A DNA stretch of 6,555 nt from Candidatus Stahliibacteriota bacterium (GTDB lineage: Bacteria > Hydrothermota > Tepidihabitantia > SM23-42), in the NCBI GenBank assembly GCA_030613445.1, contig JAUWLY010000164.1:1-6555 (forward strand). Direction: 5' to 3'. Made by a program: the position numbers and the translations under genes. This document shows, piece after piece, positions 1-5,950 of this stretch (within the stretch, counting starts at the first letter, position 1; each line of letters starts with the position of its first letter). The notes under the pieces were generated by a model. It did not search any database and was not told where the DNA came from. It worked only from the letters and a program-made list of their open reading frames with translations.

Positions 1-1662
1 GTTGCTCTTGTTGGTTTCTTGGGTTTGATATTTTTCCAGTGGGGTGCAAATATAACTGGAAGGAAAGATGAGCGGAAAACAGATGTTGCAAAAATCGACG
101 GTGTCCAAATTTCTTTTGGTGACTACATAGGTTTTGTGCGAACTAAAGAAGCTGAAAATAAAGGTATTTCACGAGAGCAGATCTGGGCGATATTGCTTGA
201 GGAAATAATGTGGAACAAGTTGATTAAAGAAGAAAAGATCCGGGTGACTGATCAAGAGATTCTGGCGATTATCAGGAGCAATCCGCCGCGCGAGATCTAC
301 GAGTCAGAATACATGAAGAATGAACAAGGCGAGTTTGATTATAATAGATACGTTGAGCTCCTAAGAGCGCCACAAAGCCGCGCCTGGCTTCTTGAATATG
401 AATATAGGTTACGCCGAGAAGTGCCAAGAGAAAAACTGCGCTCACTGCTATCGAGTTTTGGTTGGACATCGCTTTTTGAAGACAGTCTCGCTCTTTTTCT
501 TCAGATGACAAAATATGATATCGCTTATTTGCAGCTTCCCATGTTTCGCGCCCGGAGTTTGTTAGATATAAGTGATGATGAAGCTACGCAATACTATGCC
601 AGTCATATTAAGGATTTTACTGAACCTGAGCAGCGCGTGCTGAAGTTTGTGTTCTTTGAGAGAAAACCTGCACATTATGACACTGTAGAAGCAAGAGAGC
701 TCATTGAAGATTTTATTATTAGAATTGAGGAAGGTGAAGATTTCTTGGATGTGGCTAAAGAGATTTCTGATGACACTTTGGTGGACATAATTTTCAAGGG
801 GCAAGTTGGGTTGAAGCCGTACTTGATGAATGTCTACAAGAATTTGAAGAACGGCGAGATGTCAGGGATTATCAATGCTCCTCACGGTTTCGAAATCATA
901 AAGCGGATCAGTAATGGAAAAATCTACAAAGTCAAAACCAGTATCGAAATCTCCCAGACCACAATCGGCGAGATATTTGATGAAATATTGGCTTTCAAAG
1001 AAACTGCACGCGAAATCGGTTTTGATTCAACCGCGATGGAGTTTGATTTAACAATACACAATACCTATCCACTTGACCCAAACGATGTTAACTTCCCAGT
1101 GCGAAATATCGATAGGTTTGGGGAATTTGTTGCCAAGGCAAAATCTGACAAGATCGGCGGACCATTCAGCAGCTTAGGAGGTTATTATCTTTTAGTGCTT
1201 GATTCAATAATACCAGAATATAGGCCGACATTTGAGGATATTGCATCGAGAGTAAAGGGGGCTATGGAAAAAGATCGGTTGAAAGTCATCACACGGAATT
1301 ATCTTAATGACATTCACGGACAGTTAACTGTGGGTAAATCAATGGAAGAAATTGCATCAGAAGATACCTTGCTTTTCTTTAGAGAACAGCAAGATATTAA
1401 TCTCGCACAGGTCACGATGAGTATGGGTGGCGAATTTGCAGGTCTCGTGGCCACCTTGGAACCGGGGCAACTGTCCAGCCCTTTGACCATGGAATGGGCA
1501 GGTTACATAATCCGGTGCGATAAGAAGATGGACATACCTTTTGACAGCACCATGGTCATGTCTATTCAGATGAAGAAGCAGTCCCGTCTCCAGTCATTAA
1601 CGGTTAATCTGTTTACGCCTAAAGAAATTGAAGATAATCGGGATGATTTTTTTATCGATTGA
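1..1662 (+). CDS. SurA/PpiD-like periplasmic peptidyl-prolyl isomerase family protein, membrane anchored, 5' end missing
   Basis: The frame is open from the first base, so the gene starts left of the window; the TTG at 19 lies inside a hydrophobic stretch and is not a believable start. Numbering from the first codon, residues 1-17 (VALVGFLGLIFFQWGAN) look like the end of an N-terminal membrane anchor as in PpiD. Residues about 29-160 fit the SurA/PpiD N-terminal chaperone domain (VAKIDGVQIS, then a helix with W, V.D.EI and a NPP motif). Residues about 206-304 resemble a degenerate parvulin domain: EGEDFLDVAKEISDD, then LKNGEMSG and HGFEIIKR. The usual GGDLG is KGQVG, and the active-site histidines appear replaced (RVLKFVFF for the HIL strand; E in GFEII). 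Residues about 360-515 hold further PpiD-like G.FS.L..GYY and GQLSSPL repeats. The family helps outer-membrane proteins fold. A chaperone without isomerase activity is likely (inference). It faces lptD tail to tail. Confidence 0.75.
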   Translation, partial: VALVGFLGLIFFQWGANITGRKDERKTDVAKIDGVQISFGDYIGFVRTKEAENKGISREQIWAILLEEIMWNKLIKEEKIRVTDQEILAIIRSNPPREIYESEYMKNEQGEFDYNRYVELLRAPQSRAWLLEYEYRLRREVPREKLRSLLSSFGWTSLFEDSLALFLQMTKYDIAYLQLPMFRARSLLDISDDEATQYYASHIKDFTEPEQRVLKFVFFERKPAHYDTVEARELIEDFIIRIEEGEDFLDVAKEISDDTLVDIIFKGQVGLKPYLMNVYKNLKNGEMSGIINAPHGFEIIKRISNGKIYKVKTSIEISQTTIGEIFDEILAFKETAREIGFDSTAMEFDLTIHNTYPLDPNDVNFPVRNIDRFGEFVAKAKSDKIGGPFSSLGGYYLLVLDSIIPEYRPTFEDIASRVKGAMEKDRLKVITRNYLNDIHGQLTVGKSMEEIASEDTLLFFREQQDINLAQVTMSMGGEFAGLVATLEPGQLSSPLTMEWAGYIIRCDKKMDIPFDSTMVMSIQMKKQSRLQSLTVNLFTPKEIEDNRDDFFID

Positions 1663-1665
1663 TAA

Positions 1666-1697
1666 AATAGCGCTATTCGAGAAAATAGCCTAATAGC
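1666..1697. terminator. Possible weak bidirectional terminator between convergent genes
   Basis: The two stop codons of the convergent genes are only 10 bp apart (TGA at 1660-1662, minus-strand TAG at 1673-1675). The stretch holds three copies of AATAGC (1666-1671, 1684-1689, 1692-1697) and one GCTATT (1672-1677). This gives a perfect 12-bp palindrome at 1666-1677 and a hairpin GCTATT-CGAGAA-AATAGC at 1672-1689. The stems are short and AT-rich, and there is no strong U tract on the plus strand; on the minus strand a weak GCTATTTTAT follows. Much of the repeat encodes the last residues of LptD (GLLGYF), so it may simply be coding sequence. Role as terminator is inferred from position. Confidence 0.3.
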
Positions 1698-3718
1698 CCT
1701 TTGCCGATTTCAACATCGGGTATCTCCTTGATTCGTATTTTGAAATCGTAACGCCATATCTCACCCAATTGTGTGAAGTTGAAAACTGCTTCCCAACAAT
1801 GCATATTACGATTCAGACCAAAGCTATAGTCGATTAATCTCTTTTCGTCCCAATCATAACGGGCTGAATAGGTCATTGACCAATTGCGGGTTGGCTTCAT
1901 CTTACCGTTGAACCAAATCTGGTACTGCCCATCTTTTGCATAGCTTTGATTGAGATTGATCGAGAAAAAATCAGTTTTCAATCCCGCAACATTAGTTACA
2001 GAATAGTCATACTCCTTGTTATAAGGGTTGACCGAACCTCTAACCTGGGTTGCGAAACTAGTAATCGGACTTGGGAAAGGGTTATAAGGTAATTCAAGAA
2101 CACTGTTAATGGTGGAAAGTGAATCAGTCAAGAGATCGTAGGAGCTATTCAGATCAAGTTTAACAAGGGTCTTCTTTGTTTTTTTTTGGCCGATTTTTGC
2201 TTTGAACACCTGACTCAACCCAAAACTCAATCGGTTTGTTCTATTGAAACCCGAGATGCCGCTGACTTTCGGGAAGCCTGCAAAGTCAAAGTCCGGCGTG
2301 TATGAATACGTGACTTTGGGCGATATTTTATGCAATATACCGTTCACACCGAAGACCCCGACACTGAACACACGGTACAGATTAGTTGATGCTGTACTCT
2401 CAAAGGAATAGCCAAAGCGCATAGGCATTGGATTACCTGCAGTATCTTCATCAAAGACCGCAAGATCGAGGTTCATTCTTGGTGAAACTGTTAAAAGGTG
2501 GAAAATATTTTGCTGCATGGATGGTGCGGTCTGGATATTTGCTCCGGTAATATCATTCGTGCTCAGTGAGTCGCTTGTTCGGCTTCTATTGACATGTCCG
2601 GAGAACGAGTAACTGATCAATGAAAGTAGCATTTTTGAAGGTCCGGAAATTGTGTAAAATGGGAGTTTTTCAGTTATTGTGGCTGTTGTTGTATCAACGA
2701 ACTTTTCGTTTCTTTCGTATGAGAAGCTGTTTTTGTAGCCCCCAATGGTTCGGCTGAGTGTTGCCTGTGAGATAATTTCTTGTTTTAACCACAAAGGTAT
2801 TGTATCGGTAAAATCTTGTTGATAGGTATTGTCGCTGAGGTACTTTATATCGCAGTTAAAACTTGAACCGAAAAGAAAATAGGCTGAGTTATTGCGCGCT
2901 TGAATTGTGAATCTTTCGCGCCGGGAATCAGTTTCTCTAATATAAGATCCATAAATTGAGCCTTTGGAAAAGGGTGAAAAATCCCAAACCCCTTCAAAAT
3001 GTGGCATTACGCCCTTTTTTTCCATGGCGTCGAGTTGCAGCGTCATATCGGCGTAGTCTGAAATGACTATATAGTATGCGAAGCCTTGTATGTATTTCCC
3101 TAAATTACGGGAATTACCTATTTTGAATGGCAATAAACCTGATTTTCTCTGGGATGATATCGGTATGAACCAGAAGGGCGCAGCCATTACTGGTATCCCC
3201 TGGACAAACAAAACGATGGGGCGCGCAATGACCATGTCACCGAGATATACTTTCATTTTTGGTGAGTAAAAATAGTAGTGCGGGGGTGTATCGCTGCACG
3301 TTGTATACTTACCTGAATAGGCGTTTACTGTACTTTCATCTATCCAATAGATTTCTTTGCCGTCGAGAAATCCCTTGTCGATATGGGTAATGCCGTGAGA
3401 CATCATAGCTTTTCTGGTTTTGATATTATAGCGCACGTAATCACCTTTAATCGAGTCATCTGATTGCCGTAGATCGCAAGTGCCAAAGGCTTCCAGGATG
3501 TTGCTTTCAATGTAATAGTACGCACTATCACTGGTGAGTTGGATATCCTGGTATCTTATGACCGATGAGTCATTAAGTATAATAATGGACTTCTCAATAT
3601 CGTAGATTATTTTCTTGGCACGATATTCAACTACGTCAAATGTATTGACCAGACTGGTATCTTGGTTGATATCCAATCCTTGACCTTGGGCAAGGACGAG
3701 GTAAAAAAGAAGGATCAT
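1673..3718 (-). CDS. lptD: LPS-assembly outer membrane protein LptD (OstA/Imp family)
   Basis: LptD is the outer-membrane beta-barrel that, plugged by LptE, inserts lipopolysaccharide into the outer leaflet. The 681-residue product starts with a very short signal peptide (ILLFYLVLA, likely cut after Ala10). An OstA-type periplasmic domain covers about residues 27-150, with repeated short strands (DSAYYYIESN, GDYVRYNIKT) and the family block YTTCSDTPPHYYF. Next come PIVLFVQGIPVMAAPFWFIP and RKSGLLPFKIG, followed by YYIVISDYADMTLQLD, all typical of LptD. Residues about 220-681 are alternating-pattern barrel strands. The C-terminal block MHCWEAVFNF, G652, then IKEIPDVEIG matches the FCB-style LptD end. 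Cysteines are 81, 141, 289 and 641. The ATG (3718-3716) overlaps the upstream stop as ATGA; AAGGA abuts the ATG with no spacer, so translation probably depends on coupling. At 681 residues it is on the short side for LptD. Family assignment is firm; LPS export is inferred. Confidence 0.9.
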   Translation of the reverse strand: MILLFYLVLAQGQGLDINQDTSLVNTFDVVEYRAKKIIYDIEKSIIILNDSSVIRYQDIQLTSDSAYYYIESNILEAFGTCDLRQSDDSIKGDYVRYNIKTRKAMMSHGITHIDKGFLDGKEIYWIDESTVNAYSGKYTTCSDTPPHYYFYSPKMKVYLGDMVIARPIVLFVQGIPVMAAPFWFIPISSQRKSGLLPFKIGNSRNLGKYIQGFAYYIVISDYADMTLQLDAMEKKGVMPHFEGVWDFSPFSKGSIYGSYIRETDSRRERFTIQARNNSAYFLFGSSFNCDIKYLSDNTYQQDFTDTIPLWLKQEIISQATLSRTIGGYKNSFSYERNEKFVDTTTATITEKLPFYTISGPSKMLLSLISYSFSGHVNRSRTSDSLSTNDITGANIQTAPSMQQNIFHLLTVSPRMNLDLAVFDEDTAGNPMPMRFGYSFESTASTNLYRVFSVGVFGVNGILHKISPKVTYSYTPDFDFAGFPKVSGISGFNRTNRLSFGLSQVFKAKIGQKKTKKTLVKLDLNSSYDLLTDSLSTINSVLELPYNPFPSPITSFATQVRGSVNPYNKEYDYSVTNVAGLKTDFFSINLNQSYAKDGQYQIWFNGKMKPTRNWSMTYSARYDWDEKRLIDYSFGLNRNMHCWEAVFNFTQLGEIWRYDFKIRIKEIPDVEIGKGLLGYFLE

Positions 3719-5499
3719 TCCTTGAGAATTTCTTTGTAACTGTCTAATACAACCTTATAGTATTTTAATGCTTTTTCTTCGTCACCCAAAGATCGATATA
3801 CATCGGCGAGGCCTTCGTTGAGTGCAACGAGTATTTCCAGCTCAACTGAATCTTTTTTACGATGACATAAATCAAGGGCTTGAATGTAGTAGTTAATCGC
3901 TGATTCATAACCCCCCTTCTTGATGGCAAAATTTGCAGATTTCATCAGGAATTCTATTGCTTTTTTATAATTATCAGCCTTCAGATAATGAAACGCTGCT
4001 TGTTCTTCAAAGCTATGTATGCGCCGGTAGTAATCAGCGAGACGGGCGTGTCGATTCTGTTTGTCTTCAATCAAATTGTATATTTCGTTATGGAAAAGAG
4101 GCGAAGTGAATATATAATTATTGTAATGTTTCTGTAAATATACTTTGTTCACAAAATAATCAAATAGGAACAAATTCTTTTTATCGACCGGTAGTTCATC
4201 CGGACTTATTTCAACGCCAGCGACTGCAAGGCTGAGAATGAATTCTATTTTATCATTATCCAGCAGGTCCAGCCTTCTTTTCACTGTTGTTTCAATATCA
4301 TGGAAGGCAAGGCTGAAATTAGCCAGAGCGCTTTCACCCCGATATTGATTATAAAGGTAAATTATTTTCTCTTCCTGATACAACCGTAAATATTGCAGGA
4401 CATGGAACGGAGTCGTAGGTGGCAAGGTTATTTTTTCATCAGTGATATCTTCAACGAGATTCTCCAGGCGCTTCTTCTCGATACCTCTTAATTCAAACTC
4501 CTTTAAGCCTGAGATATCGATTTCTGACATCGCAGCAGTGAAGATGAATTGTACGTTTTCTTCAGCGAGTTGCGTCATTAATTGTTCGACAAAATTAGCT
4601 GATGATGCATCCATATTCTCAACATCTTCAATTATTATCATCACTGAACTGTTCCAGGAAATGCGTTTGACTGTTTCGGCAACGCTTTGTGATATAATTT
4701 CAACCCGTGTTTTGACTTCCAGTTTTTCTAAAATTGATTCTTCTTCGTTGAGTCCTAAAAAGTCTAAAATAGCCAAGTAGGAAGTCCCGATATCCATGAT
4801 TTCGAGTGATTTTAATTTTTTTTCAATGAGGGTTTGTTTCTCCTCAATACTATCGACATCGTACACCCCGAGTATTTGAGTGACGATATCGGTTATCGGC
4901 TTCAGGGTACGGCCTATGCTGTATGATGGACAGAAAGTTCGGTAGATCTCTTTTTCGTTCCATTCATCAGTTACCTGATCGAGAAAAACGGTTTTGCCAC
5001 AGCCTTGGTGTCCCACGACAAGTACTGCATTGGCAACCGTTAATAGATTCTTAAGAGATTCAATTTCTTTTTTTCGCGATAAAATAGGTTCTTCTTTTTT
5101 CTGTTCTGGAAAGACAAGCTCACCTACTACGTTATCGACGCGGCAGACTAATATCTGACTCGACATACCTTCAATTGACAACATGCCAAGCGATGATAAG
5201 GTAAATTTTTCAATAACCTGTTTTTCGATCTCTTCCGAAAGCAGGATTTCTTGGAACTTCGCGATCTTAGCGAGCCCTTTGGCAAGTCCAACATACTGGG
5301 AAAAGCCGAAGCGACCTTCCGGGTAGTTTTCTTTCATCTTTAGCAGACAGGATATGATGTTAACATCTCGGCTGCGCGCAATGATCATGTCTTTCTCAGC
5401 TTGGATAATGTTACCTGAAAATCTTTCTATATTATATATAATATCCTGAAATTTGTCCTTTGTTAAATCACGGATAAAAATACTTAAAAAATATTCCAT
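3715..5499 (-). CDS. Degenerate class III cyclase-like domain - STAND/AAA_16 ATPase - TPR protein
   Basis: Residues 1-125 align with a shortened class III nucleotidyl cyclase domain: FLSIFIRDL, GNIIQAEKDMIIA (29-41), GLAKGLAKIAKFQEILLSEE (71-90) and LGMLSIEGMSSQILVCRV (104-121). Asp11 and Asp37 may correspond to the metal-binding aspartates, but the Lys of the K..GD motif is Gln33 and the transition-state Asn and Arg are Gly71 and Gly75, so it is probably non-catalytic. Residues 139-405 form a STAND/AAA_16-type NTPase: SRKKEIESL, Walker A GHQGCGKT (163-170), Walker B SVMIIIEDVENMD (285-297), and FIFTAA (318-323). A helical arm follows (VKRRLDLLDNDKIEFILSLA), and TPR repeats fill about 494-590; GLADVYRSLGDEEKALKYY is the clearest. 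The order matches ADCY10-like cyclase/ATPase/TPR proteins. It is likely cytoplasmic, with no signal peptide or membrane segment. An AGGAG site lies 5 nt before the ATG. The stop overlaps the lptD start. Its ligand, partner and output are unknown. Confidence 0.8.
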   Translation of the reverse strand: MEYFLSIFIRDLTKDKFQDIIYNIERFSGNIIQAEKDMIIARSRDVNIISCLLKMKENYPEGRFGFSQYVGLAKGLAKIAKFQEILLSEEIEKQVIEKFTLSSLGMLSIEGMSSQILVCRVDNVVGELVFPEQKKEEPILSRKKEIESLKNLLTVANAVLVVGHQGCGKTVFLDQVTDEWNEKEIYRTFCPSYSIGRTLKPITDIVTQILGVYDVDSIEEKQTLIEKKLKSLEIMDIGTSYLAILDFLGLNEEESILEKLEVKTRVEIISQSVAETVKRISWNSSVMIIIEDVENMDASSANFVEQLMTQLAEENVQFIFTAAMSEIDISGLKEFELRGIEKKRLENLVEDITDEKITLPPTTPFHVLQYLRLYQEEKIIYLYNQYRGESALANFSLAFHDIETTVKRRLDLLDNDKIEFILSLAVAGVEISPDELPVDKKNLFLFDYFVNKVYLQKHYNNYIFTSPLFHNEIYNLIEDKQNRHARLADYYRRIHSFEEQAAFHYLKADNYKKAIEFLMKSANFAIKKGGYESAINYYIQALDLCHRKKDSVELEILVALNEGLADVYRSLGDEEKALKYYKVVLDSYKEILKE

Positions 5500-5504
5500 A
5501 TGTG

Positions 5505-5509
5505 CTCCT
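5505..5509 (-). promoter_or_regulatory. Shine-Dalgarno site of the cyclase-like/ATPase gene
   Basis: On the minus strand AGGAG lies 5 nt upstream of the ATG at 5499, within the 31-bp gap after cdd. It is the strongest ribosome binding site in the window and fixes this start. No promoter-like sequence is convincing in the same gap. Confidence 0.8.
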
Positions 5510-5530
5510 GCTGATGATGGTAGTTTACAA

Positions 5531-5950
5531 TCATAGGGTAAATGGTTTGGTTAATAATGTATTGAGCAGATGAAATCTGAACTCTGCTATTTTATTCATT
5601 GTCACGATCATGAGATTCGGGGCAAATTCACTGATAACCTGGAGACAAGCACCACACGGTAATATGAAGTCGATTTGGGGTGAGTAGACCAGAAGTAATT
5701 GGAATTTCTTCTTGCCTTCAGAAAGCGCTTTGAATAAGGCAATTCTTTCAGCGCACATAGTCAGTGAATAGGAACTGTTTTCGATATTAGAGCCGGTGTA
5801 GATCCTGCCGTCTTTGCAGAGTACTCCAGCGCCGATCCGAGTCTTTGAATATGGCGCATAAGCTGCTTTGACACTTTGCTTCACTGCTTGGATCAGTTCT
5901 TTAGACAGAACCTTGCTACGCGAGACAGGCATCGAAGAAATCTTGGCCAT
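5531..5950 (-). CDS. cdd: Cytidine deaminase, homotetrameric type
   Basis: Cdd hydrolytically deaminates cytidine and deoxycytidine to uridine and deoxyuridine in pyrimidine salvage. The 139-residue product has the normal length of the small tetrameric class. Visible motifs are AAYAPYSKTRIGAGV (29-43), the substrate-binding NIENSSY (55-61), CAER (66-69) with the zinc ligand Cys66 and proton-shuttling Glu68, and PCGAC (98-102) giving zinc ligands Cys99 and Cys102. The C-terminal FRFHLLNTLLTKPF is the usual LLP..F end in altered form. One oddity is Leu103 after the last zinc Cys, where most members have Arg (CRQ). The ATG at 5950 is chosen because GAAGG lies 8 nt upstream; ATG at 5932 (Met7) is possible but has only a weak site. 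The gene overlaps the end of deoB by 35 bp and belongs to the same salvage unit. Confidence 0.93.
   Translation of the reverse strand: MAKISSMPVSRSKVLSKELIQAVKQSVKAAYAPYSKTRIGAGVLCKDGRIYTGSNIENSSYSLTMCAERIALFKALSEGKKKFQLLLVYSPQIDFILPCGACLQVISEFAPNLMIVTMNKIAEFRFHLLNTLLTKPFTL

Noticed and set aside
19..21. TTG as the start codon of the SurA/PpiD-like gene
   Set aside because: The frame is open to base 1 and the residues before it (VALVGF) continue the hydrophobic membrane anchor, so the true start lies left of the window.
272..511. Open frame of 79 codons on the minus strand
   Set aside because: It is fully antisense to the SurA/PpiD-like gene, has no recognisable domain or convincing start, and is best explained as a shadow.
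562..804. Open frame of 80 codons on the minus strand
   Set aside because: Antisense to the SurA/PpiD-like coding region with no family resemblance or ribosome binding site.
4442..4780. Open frame of 112 codons on the plus strand
   Set aside because: Antisense to the STAND ATPase domain; Ser/Ile-rich low-information product that mirrors the Glu/Asp-rich codons on the other strand.
5930..5932. Later ATG (Met7) as the cdd start
   Set aside because: It would shorten the overlap with deoB to 17 bp, but it lacks a good ribosome binding site, whereas the ATG at 5950 has GAAGG 8 nt upstream. Not fully excluded.
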